The notes: generated from the sequence alone by a model not told the origin. A stretch of 64,000 nucleotides of DNA from Citrobacter sp. Marseille-Q6884 (GCF_945906775.1 NZ_CAMDRE010000001.1:2294001-2358000), one strand, 5' to 3'. Shown: positions 1-8,413, counted from the stretch's first letter. Translations and numbers: made by a program.

Positions 1-280
1 CTTTTTCCCAGCCAGCGCTCAGTTGTAACGCCTGTTTTTCGAGATCTTTTGCCGCACTGAGCAGCAAACGCCCTTTTTCCAGCATCATCAGGCCGGTATC
101 GGTAAACTTTGCCCGATGCCCGGAACGATCAAGCAATACGATATTCAGGTCGCTTTCCAGCTTCTGAATCATATAACTCAGTGCCGCAGGGGTTTTAAAC
201 AGCGATTCGGCTGCCGCGGCAAATGACCCCTGTTTGTCGAGTGCGTCGAGAATGAGCAAAACATCCAGATTGATGCGCAT
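1..280 (-). CDS. LysR-type transcriptional regulator, N-terminal part (runs off the window)
   Basis: The reverse strand reads from ATG at 280 through 93 codons and is still open at the window edge. The first ~60 residues are the winged helix-turn-helix of the LysR family: MRINLDVLLILDALDKQGSF, then the AAAESL helix, the recognition helix region (PAALSYMIQKLE) and the wing (LLDRSGHRAKFTDTG). The linker helix follows; the co-inducer domain lies outside the window. It is divergent from the hydrolase operon starting at 554, the usual arrangement for a LysR protein and its target, so I infer that it controls that operon. The effector is unknown. Confidence 0.88.
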   Translation of the reverse strand, partial: MRINLDVLLILDALDKQGSFAAAAESLFKTPAALSYMIQKLESDLNIVLLDRSGHRAKFTDTGLMMLEKGRLLLSAAKDLEKQALQLSAGWEK

Positions 281-553
281 AAGCAGAAAATATCCTGAAA
301 ATTAAACCTCTCTGTTGTACCGAATGAATGAAAACAATGCCAGTGAAGAAATTAGATGAGTCATGCGCATTTTTTTGATGTTGTATAGGATATATCGCAA
401 CACAGAATTAATAGTTTCACGGGATGGTAAGTTTTCTTTAATAACTCGTTAGAAATTTCCCGCTATACTCAACAAGCTTTCTGATTCAGGATCCTGCTGC
501 TGACGGCAGTTACAGACCGTTGCCTTTTAACTTATTGATTAAGAAGGTGTGCT
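281..553. promoter_or_regulatory. Divergent control region between LysR gene and hydrolase operon
   Basis: This 273-base, AT-rich region has no ORF of note. A TATACT at 464-469 could be the -10 of the rightward operon, but no good -35 is visible. A short interrupted inverted repeat (TGTTG at 379-383, CAACA at 398-402) could be a LysR-type site. Both are weak assignments. A ribosome-binding sequence (AAGAAGGTG) ends just before the ATG at 554. Confidence 0.4.
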
Positions 554-1195
554 ATGTCTATTCGGGAACTGATTGACCCACAAAACTCAACGCTTATTTT
601 TATTGACCATCAGCCGCAAATGTCATTTGGTGTGGCGAATATTGATCGTCAGACACTGAAAAATAATACGGTTGCCTTAGCCAAAGCCGGAAAAATATTT
701 AATGTTCCAGTGATTTATACCTCGGTTGAAACGAAAAGTTTTAGCGGTTATATCTGGCCGGAATTGTTAGCTGTTCATCCTGATGTCAAACCCATTGAAC
801 GTACCTCAATGAACTCCTGGGAAGATGCGGCTTTTGTGAAAGCTGTTGCAGCGACCGGGCGTAAAAAGCTGATTATCTCTGCACTGTGGACCGAAGTTTG
901 CCTGACGTTTCCGGCACTGATGGCGCTGGAGGCGGGCTATGAAGTGTATGTGGTGACCGACACCTCCGGCGGTACGTCTGTGGACGCGCATGAACGTTCA
1001 ATCGACCGTATGGTTCAGGCTGGTGCGGTTCCTGTTACCTGGCAGCAAGTCCTGCTGGAATACCAACGCGACTGGTCACGCAAAGAGACCTACGACGCGG
1101 TGATGGATCTGGTGCGTGAGCACAGCGGCGCTTACGGTATGGGTGTGGATTATGCCTATACGATGGTGCATGGCGCGCCAGAACGTAAGATTTAA
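554..1195 (+). CDS. Isochorismatase-fold cysteine hydrolase, YcaC-like
   Basis: 213 residues, about the length of E. coli YcaC (208). The fold signatures are visible: IFIDHQ near residues 15-20 gives the first catalytic aspartate (D18), and the TEVC motif gives the nucleophile cysteine (C116). VVTDTSGG follows at about 133-140. YcaC-type proteins are oligomeric cytoplasmic hydrolases whose physiological substrate is unknown. It is the first gene of an apparent three-gene operon (49 bases to the next gene) divergent from a LysR regulator. The neighbouring amidohydrolase suggests that the operon degrades an amide or related small molecule; this is inference. Confidence 0.85.
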   Translation: MSIRELIDPQNSTLIFIDHQPQMSFGVANIDRQTLKNNTVALAKAGKIFNVPVIYTSVETKSFSGYIWPELLAVHPDVKPIERTSMNSWEDAAFVKAVAATGRKKLIISALWTEVCLTFPALMALEAGYEVYVVTDTSGGTSVDAHERSIDRMVQAGAVPVTWQQVLLEYQRDWSRKETYDAVMDLVREHSGAYGMGVDYAYTMVHGAPERKI

Positions 1196-1244
1196 TTCCG
1201 GTGGCGGGGCAATCCCGCCATTATCCATCAGCAAGGAACTCTTC

Positions 1245-1790
1245 ATGGCGCAGAACAAACATGTGACGTTGGTGATTACTCACACCCTGCAGCCTGAGCA
1301 GGCGCAGCGGTATGAGCAGTGGCTGGGGAAAATCATGCCTATCGCTGCTCAGTTTCCTGGTCACCTTGGCGCGAACGTCATTCGCCCAACGGATGGTCAA
1401 AATCTGTGGAATATCATCATCCGCTTCGACACCCTGGAGCATCTCTATAACTGGAGCCAATCCGATACGCGTCGTGAACTGGTCGAAGAGATCGCGCCAC
1501 TTCTGGCGGAAGGGGACAAAACGGAGATCCATACGGAAGCGGCGTTTTGGTTTACTCCGCCTGCTCCTCATGTTCGCCAGCCTAAACGTTGGAAGCAGTT
1601 CCTGATAACTCTGCTGGTGATTTTTCCCAGTACCAACCTGGTGCCGTGGCTGACCGGCATCGTGCTGCCCTCGATGAAGGGCTCGTTGCTCCTGCATCTG
1701 CTCAATGATGCTTGTGTGGTTGCGCTGGTGGTCTGGCTCTGGATGCCCATCGTAACCCGTCTGTTTGCCGGATGGCTGAAAAAGGCCTGA
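1245..1790 (+). CDS. Antibiotic-biosynthesis-monooxygenase-fold protein with C-terminal membrane segments
   Basis: 181 residues from the ATG at 1245, which follows a GGAAC ribosome site; a longer in-frame reading from 1116 overlaps the upstream gene and is rejected. Residues ~1-110 resemble the dimeric ferredoxin-like ABM domain (pattern HVTLVITHTL, then FPGHLGANVIRP and LWNIIIRFDT). Residues ~120-178 contain two hydrophobic stretches (QFLITLLVIFPSTNLVPWL and the LLHLLNDACVVALVVWLW region) that should span the inner membrane, ending in a basic tail. Similar soluble-plus-membrane ABM proteins are known, but their function is not. It sits between the hydrolase and the amidohydrolase, 21 bases before the latter, so it is very likely co-transcribed. 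Confidence 0.75.
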   Translation: MAQNKHVTLVITHTLQPEQAQRYEQWLGKIMPIAAQFPGHLGANVIRPTDGQNLWNIIIRFDTLEHLYNWSQSDTRRELVEEIAPLLAEGDKTEIHTEAAFWFTPPAPHVRQPKRWKQFLITLLVIFPSTNLVPWLTGIVLPSMKGSLLLHLLNDACVVALVVWLWMPIVTRLFAGWLKKA

Positions 1791-1811
1791 CCGGTTTATC
1801 AGGAGATTGTT

Positions 1812-3680
1812 ATGTCTCAAACTGCCACATTGATTCTGACTCACGGAAAAATTCATACTCTTGACAGGCAAAGTCCACAGGTGGAAGCCGTGGCGATCAA
1901 GGACGGCAAAATTCTGACGACCGGTTCTCACGACCGGGTCATGAGTTTTGCCGCTGATGGAACACAGATTGTTGATCTCAAAGGTCATACTGTGATCCCT
2001 GGTTTAAACGACTCGCATTTGCACCTCATCCGCGGCGGCCTGAATTACAACCTGGAATTACGCTGGGAAGGGGTTCCCTCGCTGGCAGATGCGCTGCGTA
2101 TGCTTAAAGATCAGGCGGATCGGACTCCCTCACCGCAATGGGTTCGCGTGGTGGGCGGCTGGAGTGAATTTCAGTTCGCTGAGCGGCGTATGCCGACGCT
2201 GGAGGAGCTGAATGAAGCGGCGCCGGATACCCCCGTATTTGTGCTGCATCTCTACGATCGTGCGCTGCTCAACCGTGCCGCGCTGAAAGCGGTGGGCTAT
2301 ACCAAAGCCACCCCTGACCCCGCAGGTGGCGAGATCGTGCGTGACAGCAACGGTAATCCGACGGGAATGCTGATCGCCAAACCCAACGCCATGATCCTCT
2401 ATTCGACGCTGGCGAAAGGGCCAAAACTGCCGCTGGAAATGCAGGTTAACTCCACCCGTCAGTTTATGCGCGAACTGAACCGGCTGGGGTTGACCAGCGC
2501 CATTGATGCGGGCGGCGGCTTCCAGAACTACCCGGAAGATTACGAGATCATCGAGCAGCTACACAGCAACAACCAGATGACGGTCCGCATTGCCTATAAC
2601 CTCTTTACCCAGCGTCCGAAGCAGGAGCTGGAGGATTTTGAGCGCTGGACCGATATGCTCAAACCAGAGCAGGGGACCGATTTCTATCGCGCCAATGGCG
2701 CCGGGGAAATGCTGGTCTTTTCGGCGGCGGATTTCGAAGACTTCCTCCAGCCACGCCCGGATCTGCCGGAAGGTATGGAAGATGAACTGGAGCGCGTGGT
2801 GCGCCACCTGGTTGAGCACCGCTGGCCGTTTCGTCTGCACGCCACCTACGATGAATCCATCAGTCGCATGCTGGACGTATTCGAGAAGGTGAATCGTGAT
2901 ATCCCGTTCAATGGTCTGCACTGGTTCTTCGATCACGCCGAAACGATCACCGAACGCAATATCGAGCGCGTAAAAGCGCTGGGGGGCGGGATTGCGGTTC
3001 AGCACCGCATGGCATTCCAGGGCGAATATTTTATCGATCGCTATGGCAAAGATGCCGTGAAACATACCCCACCGGTGGCGAAAATGCTGGCGGCGGACGT
3101 TCCGGTTGGACTGGGGACTGACGCGACCCGAGTGGCCAGTTACAACCCGTGGACAGCGCTCTACTGGCTGGTCTCAGGACGTACCGTCGGCGGGATGGCG
3201 ATGTACGATGATAACAACCGCCTCGCGCGCGATGTGGCACTGGAACTGTGGACGGCGGGCAGCGCCTGGTTCTCCAGCGAACAGGGCAAGAAAGGTCGCA
3301 TTGAAAAGGATCAACTTGCCGATCTGGTGGTGCTGTCAAAAGACTATTTCAGTGTGCCAGAGGAAGAGATCAAAGGTATCGAGTCGGTAATGACCATTGT
3401 TGATGGCAAAGTGGTCTATGCCGCCGGGCATTTCACGCCGCTGGCACCGCCCGCGATCCCTGTGGTGCCTGACTGGTCGCCGGTAGTGAAGGTTCCTGGA
3501 CATTATCGTTCAGCTCCGCCTGTCGCCGCGAAAGTGGGGGCGATGGTACAGATGCACCAATGTTGCGGTAGCTGCGGCGTCCACGGCCATCAGCATGACC
3601 TTGCACGTAAATCCGGGATTCCGGTTTCGGATGATCGGGCATTCTGGGGTGCGTTGGGGTGTTCGTGTTTTGCGTTCTAG
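1812..3680 (+). CDS. YtcJ-type metal-dependent amidohydrolase with Cys/His-rich C-terminal tail
   Basis: 622 residues. The N-terminal beta-sandwich strand is followed by the metal-binding HxH of the amidohydrolase barrel (H69 and H71 in DSHLHL). Further ligand regions are visible (RLHATYDES near 345, HWFFDHAE near 370, and GLGTDATR near 440, which supplies the late aspartate). Members of this family hydrolyse exocyclic C-N bonds of amides and carbamates; the substrate is unknown. The last 40 residues are unusual: paired cysteines at 584-585, C588, H591/H593/H595 and a CSC at 617-619, resembling an extra metal site. It is the third gene of the operon and is followed by a strong hairpin at 3694-3722. 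Confidence 0.85.
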   Translation: MSQTATLILTHGKIHTLDRQSPQVEAVAIKDGKILTTGSHDRVMSFAADGTQIVDLKGHTVIPGLNDSHLHLIRGGLNYNLELRWEGVPSLADALRMLKDQADRTPSPQWVRVVGGWSEFQFAERRMPTLEELNEAAPDTPVFVLHLYDRALLNRAALKAVGYTKATPDPAGGEIVRDSNGNPTGMLIAKPNAMILYSTLAKGPKLPLEMQVNSTRQFMRELNRLGLTSAIDAGGGFQNYPEDYEIIEQLHSNNQMTVRIAYNLFTQRPKQELEDFERWTDMLKPEQGTDFYRANGAGEMLVFSAADFEDFLQPRPDLPEGMEDELERVVRHLVEHRWPFRLHATYDESISRMLDVFEKVNRDIPFNGLHWFFDHAETITERNIERVKALGGGIAVQHRMAFQGEYFIDRYGKDAVKHTPPVAKMLAADVPVGLGTDATRVASYNPWTALYWLVSGRTVGGMAMYDDNNRLARDVALELWTAGSAWFSSEQGKKGRIEKDQLADLVVLSKDYFSVPEEEIKGIESVMTIVDGKVVYAAGHFTPLAPPAIPVVPDWSPVVKVPGHYRSAPPVAAKVGAMVQMHQCCGSCGVHGHQHDLARKSGIPVSDDRAFWGALGCSCFAF

Positions 3681-3693
3681 TGTTATGACCGTA

Positions 3694-3722
3694 TTCCCCC
3701 CGGGATAATGTCTCCGGGGGGA
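3694..3722. terminator. GC-rich hairpin between convergent operons
   Basis: An inverted repeat of six C plus GG against CC plus six G with a ten-base loop lies between the end of the amidohydrolase gene (3680) and the end of the aldolase gene (3770). It is well placed to end transcription from both sides, although no long T run follows on either side. Confidence 0.6.
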
Positions 3723-3769
3723 TTCGCTCGGAAAACGTATTTTTCGTGGTTGCTACACCGGACAGACAT

Positions 3770-4630
3770 CTACACTCTGTTCTGTGAACCAAAAATATGA
3801 ATTCGCTGGGCAATCATTTCCTGTACAGGCACCAACCCCTGGTTAATCACTTTCCGGGGATCATTCACATCGTGACCCGTATCTGCGGCAAATATTGCTT
3901 TCACCGCCTGGCACCAGGCATACATATTTTCTGTATTGACGTTAATTTTTGCTGTACCGCATGAAATAGCCCTACGCATATCCTCGTCGGTAATTCCGGT
4001 TCCACCGTGCAAGACCAGAGGAACGTTGACCAACTCAGCGATAGCTTTCATTTCGGTGAACCCCAGTTTAGCCTTGCCTTTATATAACCCATGCGTCGAA
4101 CCCAGGGCTGCGGCCAGGCAGTCCACCTGGGTTTCTTTCACCAGCGTGGCGCACTCTTGAGGGTCTGCATAGATAACGTTTGAGTTCACAATGCCGTCTT
4201 CACTGCCGGCAATTGTTCCCAGCTCGGCTTCGACTGAAATACCTTTGCAGTGAGCGATATCGACGAGATTGCGGGTGATCGCAAGGTTTTCACTGAACGG
4301 AAGGTGAGACCCATCAAACATAATGGAGCTAAAACCTGCCTCAATGGCAGCCTCACAAGCTTCCTGGGTTGTGCCGTGATCAAGATGCAGAGCGACCGGA
4401 ATATCTGTCTGCAGGTAATCCATTGCATTAACCACAACGTCATGGATGCATTTCAATCCCAGCATATGCTTAACCGTGCCGCCGGAAACGCCTAAAATAA
4501 CAGGAGAGCGAAGTCGTTGTGCGGTACTTAATACAGCTCCGACCCATTCCAGATTATTAATATTGAATTGTCCTACGGCATAACCATCCCGTAGGGCATG
4601 CTGAAGCATGTCCTTCATAGAAACTAACAT
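3770..4630 (-). CDS. Class II ketose-bisphosphate aldolase (GatY/KbaY/FbaA family)
   Basis: 286 residues from the ATG at 4630, preceded by AGAGG; a GTG two codons earlier is possible but less well spaced. Class II zinc aldolase signatures are present: LHLDHGTTQE with the zinc histidine and catalytic aspartate, VEAELGTIAGSEDG, ALGSTHGLYKG, VLHGGTGI and KINVNTE. The length fits tagatose-1,6-bisphosphate aldolase GatY/KbaY (about 284). No GatZ/KbaZ-like chaperone subunit is nearby. As the last gene of a PTS-kinase operon it should cleave a ketohexose bisphosphate to dihydroxyacetone phosphate and glyceraldehyde 3-phosphate. The stereochemistry of the sugar cannot be read from the sequence. Confidence 0.9.
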   Translation of the reverse strand: MLVSMKDMLQHALRDGYAVGQFNINNLEWVGAVLSTAQRLRSPVILGVSGGTVKHMLGLKCIHDVVVNAMDYLQTDIPVALHLDHGTTQEACEAAIEAGFSSIMFDGSHLPFSENLAITRNLVDIAHCKGISVEAELGTIAGSEDGIVNSNVIYADPQECATLVKETQVDCLAAALGSTHGLYKGKAKLGFTEMKAIAELVNVPLVLHGGTGITDEDMRRAISCGTAKINVNTENMYAWCQAVKAIFAADTGHDVNDPRKVINQGLVPVQEMIAQRIHIFGSQNRV

Positions 4631-4660
4631 AATCACCTCTGAATATTTAATAACGTAGAA

Positions 4661-5623
4661 TTAATCGCCAAAATATTGCTTTAAATTCCTCTCATAGTGA
4701 TTTAATGAATTATGTACTACGGCCAGATCGGGCATTGATTCCCTGACCCCTTTTTTCTCAATAGAAATAGCCGCGGTCAAACTGGCAAATAAAATAATAT
4801 TATCTATATGCCATGAGTAATGGACTCCGTAGGTAAATGCTCCATGAAAAACATCACCCGCGCCGGTTGTATCTACTGCATTACATACCCAGGCTGGGAC
4901 AATTTGCAGTAACCCATTTTTTAAGAATGCACATCCCTTTTCACCTAGTGTAATAAAGGCTTCACCACGACATATTTTATTTAATTCAATAAGGGTGGTT
5001 TTTAGTTCCGTTTCAGTGCTGAGCGAAGCTAACCCCATATAGTCGCGGGCGAAATGTTCACTGACTACGAAAAAATCAGTCCATGCAGCCAGCTTAATAT
5101 TGCTATCACGTAATGACCCACCATCCATTACCACGCGCGCGTTAGGTAATTTCTTTAACAGATACTCGCTTATTTCTGGTTCATGTCCATCGATTAATAG
5201 CGTGACCGGCTCTTCTGTGGAAATAATTCTTTCAGCTAAATCATCGAGCTTTAATTTTTGGTCATAGGTCAGAGACGGCAGCGTTTGCATTTTACGGGTA
5301 ATGATAGTGCGTGACCCTGTTAACCGATTAACCAGTACTGAGGCTAACGGGGTGATCATTTCATCTGAAAAGACGATGTGATCGGTATTGACACCCGCTT
5401 GGGTAAATTCATCAATAATACGTTGTCCGTAAATGTCCTTATTTAAGTGCCCGATGTAGTAAATGTCTTCGCCCCATAAGCCTAACAACCATGCCGCGTT
5501 GGCGGCAGGACCGCCGCCGCTTTCAATGAAATCATGACTAAAGTTCTTCGTGTTCTCCTGGGGCCATTCATTGAGAAAAAAGAACTGATCAAAACATGAA
5601 AACCCTACGGACAATATAGCCAT
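4661..5623 (-). CDS. PfkB-family sugar (phosphate) kinase
   Basis: 320 residues. The N-terminal substrate motif ESGGGPAANAAWLLG (near 33-47) and the C-terminal ATP/anion-hole motif DTTGAGDVFHGAF (near 252-264, catalytic Asp in GAGD) identify a ribokinase/PfkB fold. It lies 30 bases before the aldolase gene and 62 after the PTS IIC gene, with a CAGGAG ribosome site. In this setting it most likely adds the second phosphate to a PTS-delivered ketose phosphate, as TagK, LacC or FruK do. AT content is clearly higher than in the backbone genes. Confidence 0.9.
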   Translation of the reverse strand: MAILSVGFSCFDQFFFLNEWPQENTKNFSHDFIESGGGPAANAAWLLGLWGEDIYYIGHLNKDIYGQRIIDEFTQAGVNTDHIVFSDEMITPLASVLVNRLTGSRTIITRKMQTLPSLTYDQKLKLDDLAERIISTEEPVTLLIDGHEPEISEYLLKKLPNARVVMDGGSLRDSNIKLAAWTDFFVVSEHFARDYMGLASLSTETELKTTLIELNKICRGEAFITLGEKGCAFLKNGLLQIVPAWVCNAVDTTGAGDVFHGAFTYGVHYSWHIDNIILFASLTAAISIEKKGVRESMPDLAVVHNSLNHYERNLKQYFGD

Positions 5624-5685
5624 AACAACTCCTGATAATGTCGCCAGTAGCGGGAAGTTTCCTTCCCGTCTGGAAAAATGAAACC

Positions 5686-7077
5686 CTATTCATTTTTTTT
5701 CCCTGCGATGAGATCCTCATAGCTGAGCGTATCTCCCACCACACGAACAGAACGGAAGCAGAAAGGCACCAGCAGCGCGATAAGCAGCACCGCACAAATC
5801 ATATACACAGTAATTTGACCAAAATGTGTAAACGCATTGCCGATGATGATGCCCCAAACGGCAAAGTCGAAATCGGCAAAAGTACTGTTTTCGAAGCCCA
5901 GGTTGCCCAGTGCCGGTAGCAGCATCGCAGGCAGAAACGCAAGGAAGATCCCACCAATAAACGAGGCGATAACGCAGCCACGCTTCCCACCCAGTTTGTC
6001 AGCAAACACACCGGATGTACCGCCGCAGAAAAAGTGGGGCACCATGCCTGGAATAATCAGCGCCATGCCGAATGCACCCAAAAATAACATGCCGACCAGA
6101 CCGCCAATAAACGAACTGATGAAACCGACCACGACAGCGGTAGGACTAAAGGTAAAAAATACAGCACAATCAACGGCAGGAATTGAGTTGGGTATTAACT
6201 TTTGGCTGATTCCCTGAAAGGCGGGTACCAGATCGCCCAGAATGAGGCGTACACCGTTGTAAACAATGGCAACACCCACTGCAAATTGCAGGCCGGTGAG
6301 AATAGAGAAAATCAGCATGTTTTGGTCAGTGATTGTACTCAGGTATTCATTGCCCGCGACGGCGCTGCAAATAAAATAGATAACAAACATCACAATACCG
6401 GTTGTTACTGTGGTGTCGCGGAGAAAACCCCATTTTTCTGAAATCTCGGTATCCGCAAATGAATTAGCTGGATTACCTGTTTTGCTGGCGATCCATGCGG
6501 AGATATAATAGCCCAGCGATCCAAAGTGCCCCATGGCAATTCCGCCATCTTCGGTGACCTGTTTGGTATAGCGTTGGCCAATGGCGGGAGAGATAGCGGA
6601 CCACGAACCCAGCAAAAATCCGCCGATGACGACAAGCATCCATCCCCGGAATTCCGCCGCCTGGAGTACCGCAGAAAATAAGCAGGCAAGGAAGAAGGAG
6701 TGGTGTCCGGTCAGGAAAATGTACTTATATTTTGTGAAGCGGGCGATCAACAAATTAAAAATGAAACCCAATAACAGGATGCTCATTGTCTCTACGCCAA
6801 GCAATTTCTGCGCTACTGAAACAATTGCTTCATTATTGGGGATCACACCTCGGATATTAAAACCCGCTTCGATAATACCACCAAGAGGATTAAGGTTGGC
6901 AACAATTACACCAGCACCAGCACTTAACATTAAGTAACCTAATATCGGTTTTAATGTGCCAGTCAGCAATTTATTACCTGGGGAGCGCAGCGCCACTAAG
7001 CCGACAAATGCGATAATCCCCATCAGAAATGCGGGTTGACTAAATATTTCTGATAAGAAAGTGAGTATAGCCTGCAT
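5686..7077 (-). CDS. PTS sugar permease IIC, ascorbate/UlaA (SgaT) family
   Basis: 463 residues, highly hydrophobic, with about ten or eleven predicted membrane segments and the UlaA-like N-terminus (FLSEIFSQPAFLMGIIAFVG, then GNKLLTGTLKPILGYLML). The length matches UlaA (465). It forms the sugar channel of an inner-membrane phosphotransferase system with the IIB and IIA proteins encoded immediately upstream. The UlaA family includes carriers for sugars other than ascorbate. None of the ascorbate catabolic genes (ulaD, ulaE, ulaF, ulaG) is here, so the substrate is probably not ascorbate. Confidence 0.9.
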   Translation of the reverse strand: MQAILTFLSEIFSQPAFLMGIIAFVGLVALRSPGNKLLTGTLKPILGYLMLSAGAGVIVANLNPLGGIIEAGFNIRGVIPNNEAIVSVAQKLLGVETMSILLLGFIFNLLIARFTKYKYIFLTGHHSFFLACLFSAVLQAAEFRGWMLVVIGGFLLGSWSAISPAIGQRYTKQVTEDGGIAMGHFGSLGYYISAWIASKTGNPANSFADTEISEKWGFLRDTTVTTGIVMFVIYFICSAVAGNEYLSTITDQNMLIFSILTGLQFAVGVAIVYNGVRLILGDLVPAFQGISQKLIPNSIPAVDCAVFFTFSPTAVVVGFISSFIGGLVGMLFLGAFGMALIIPGMVPHFFCGGTSGVFADKLGGKRGCVIASFIGGIFLAFLPAMLLPALGNLGFENSTFADFDFAVWGIIIGNAFTHFGQITVYMICAVLLIALLVPFCFRSVRVVGDTLSYEDLIAGKKNE

Positions 7078-7097
7078 GTTCGTTCCCTCAATAATTA

Positions 7098-7385
7098 TTA
7101 TGAATGAGTAACAGCAAGTTTTTGTAGTGCTTCGCTAATATCTTCTGCGATTTTTGCTTTATGAACATAACTACGAATAATGGCGACATTGCAGTGTGCC
7201 GGAAACTGAGTTGCTAATTCTTTTATCGTGATATAAAGATGGGCTTTTTCCCCGACTGCATTCGCAAAATCCACAGAGGCAACGTCTGCTTTTATTCCTA
7301 ATTCTTCACATATTTTCTTCACATTATTTGCAGCCATTAATGAACTGCCAATACCGTTACCACATACTGTTCTGATAACTAACAT
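7098..7385 (-). CDS. PTS phosphocarrier IIB, lactose/ascorbate type
   Basis: 95 residues, beginning MLVIRTVCGNGIGSS. C8 is the phosphorylated cysteine at the start of the P-loop-like CGNGIGSS, as in UlaB. It takes phosphate from IIA and passes it to the sugar in IIC. The start lies 5 bases after the IIA stop and the stop lies 20 bases before the IIC start, indicating a tight operon. Confidence 0.9.
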   Translation of the reverse strand: MLVIRTVCGNGIGSSLMAANNVKKICEELGIKADVASVDFANAVGEKAHLYITIKELATQFPAHCNVAIIRSYVHKAKIAEDISEALQKLAVTHS

Positions 7386-7390
7386 AATGA

Positions 7391-7834
7391 CTACTCCATT
7401 TGTTTTTGGATAAAATGCAATACTGAGTTTGCATCGTTATTTTGTTGAAGGAAATTAACAATGTCTGACTCAATTAGACTGGCAATAACCTGAATCATTT
7501 TTATATGGCTATCAGCATCTGCACCGGCAATCGCAATGATGACGCTCACCGGGTCAAATTCATCATGACCAAAACTAATGGGTTGTTGGGTTGTAATTAA
7601 GGCAAACCCGGTACGCAAAGCACCTTTCTCAGGGCGAGCATGAGGCATTGCCAGACCATAATCGATGACAATTGCGGGGCCAAAATTCTGGTAGACTTCC
7701 ATCATTTCTTCTACGTATTCAGCGCTGCAAATATTCTTATTCACCAATAGTGAACCCGCAACTCTGATCGCATCTTCGGCTGTTGATATGTTCTGTTTTA
7801 GTGCAATTAGCGTTGGGTCAAAAATAATTTCCAT
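7391..7834 (-). CDS. PTS phosphocarrier IIA, mannitol/fructose (UlaC-like) type
   Basis: 147 residues from the ATG at 7834, which has a strong AAGGAAAGG ribosome site; the longer reading to 7900 lacks one. The phosphorylation site is the histidine of AMPHARPEKG (near 66-75), and ALITTQQPISFGHDEFDPVSVIIAIA follows the EIIA-2 fold pattern. It accepts phosphate from HPr. It is the first gene of the five-gene sugar operon IIA-IIB-IIC-kinase-aldolase. Confidence 0.9.
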   Translation of the reverse strand: MEIIFDPTLIALKQNISTAEDAIRVAGSLLVNKNICSAEYVEEMMEVYQNFGPAIVIDYGLAMPHARPEKGALRTGFALITTQQPISFGHDEFDPVSVIIAIAGADADSHIKMIQVIASLIESDIVNFLQQNNDANSVLHFIQKQME

Positions 7835-8372
7835 AATCCTTTCCTTAACGCCGATATATTTATGAATTAAATTATGGATAAAGATATTGACGAAAATCAT
7901 GTGTCAGATCACATTTGAATTTTTCAACTTTGAAACAGATCACACTAGTCGAAATTTTAGCGATGTTACTGGATAAAAATAATTGAAAATAAATGCATGT
8001 TAATCAATAAGTTATGTTTTTTGTTTGCAAAGTGAAAAAAATATAAGAGAAGAGTATTTAGAATTGCAGAAAATTCACCGCATGTAATTGAGTTGTAGCT
8101 CACAAATCTCAGGGGGCTTTTTTAAAGAAATTTGATATGGATTGCAAAATTCAGGGGGGAGCATCCAACTCTCAATGAGATGGAGAAGAAATCTGACGGT
8201 TGCTATATACGGAAAGCAGTGGTATGGCGAAGGGGAATAATACGGAAATAAGAATCTACTCTAATTGAATGCGGCACTGTTTTCGTTCTCGAAGAGCACT
8301 CGATAATTCCTGACAAAGAGGCTTGTTCGCGCTGTTGACCTGGCGTCTAAAGAGGATGAGATAACGCCATAA
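7835..8372. other. AT-rich non-coding region upstream of the PTS operon
   Basis: Some 540 bases without a convincing ORF on either strand. The first ~110 bases should hold the PTS operon promoter, with a CRP-like site at 7929-7944. The rest (8000-8370) shows no gene, hairpin or repeat that I can identify. It may be the remains of a lost gene, for example the regulator that such operons usually carry. Confidence 0.5.
7929..7944 (-). promoter_or_regulatory. CRP-like binding site upstream of the PTS operon
   Basis: TTTGA-N6-TCACA matches the CRP consensus TGTGA-N6-TCACA at 9 of 10 fixed positions. It lies about 95 bases upstream of the IIA start codon, a sensible place for catabolite activation of a sugar operon. 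A second AGATCACA half-site occurs just downstream at about 7904-7911, without a good partner. Confidence 0.5.
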
Positions 8373-8398
8373 AAAAGGCCCGCATTTGCGAGCCTTTT
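8373..8398 (-). terminator. Intrinsic terminator of tsaA
   Basis: AAAAGGC and GCCTTTT arms with a CGC/GCG inner stem, flanked by A and T runs, lie 15 bases after the peroxiredoxin stop codon on the reverse strand. Confidence 0.8.
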
Positions 8399-8413
8399 CT
8401 CAATTCAAGCCGA

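Noticed and set aside
1221..1988. 255-codon reverse frame across the ABM gene
   Set aside because: It is the antisense shadow of two forward genes with good ribosome sites and family signatures; its composition is not protein-like.
7904..7911. Second AGATCACA half-site near the PTS operon
   Set aside because: The left half required for a CRP site is absent at the correct spacing, so it is not listed as a separate site.
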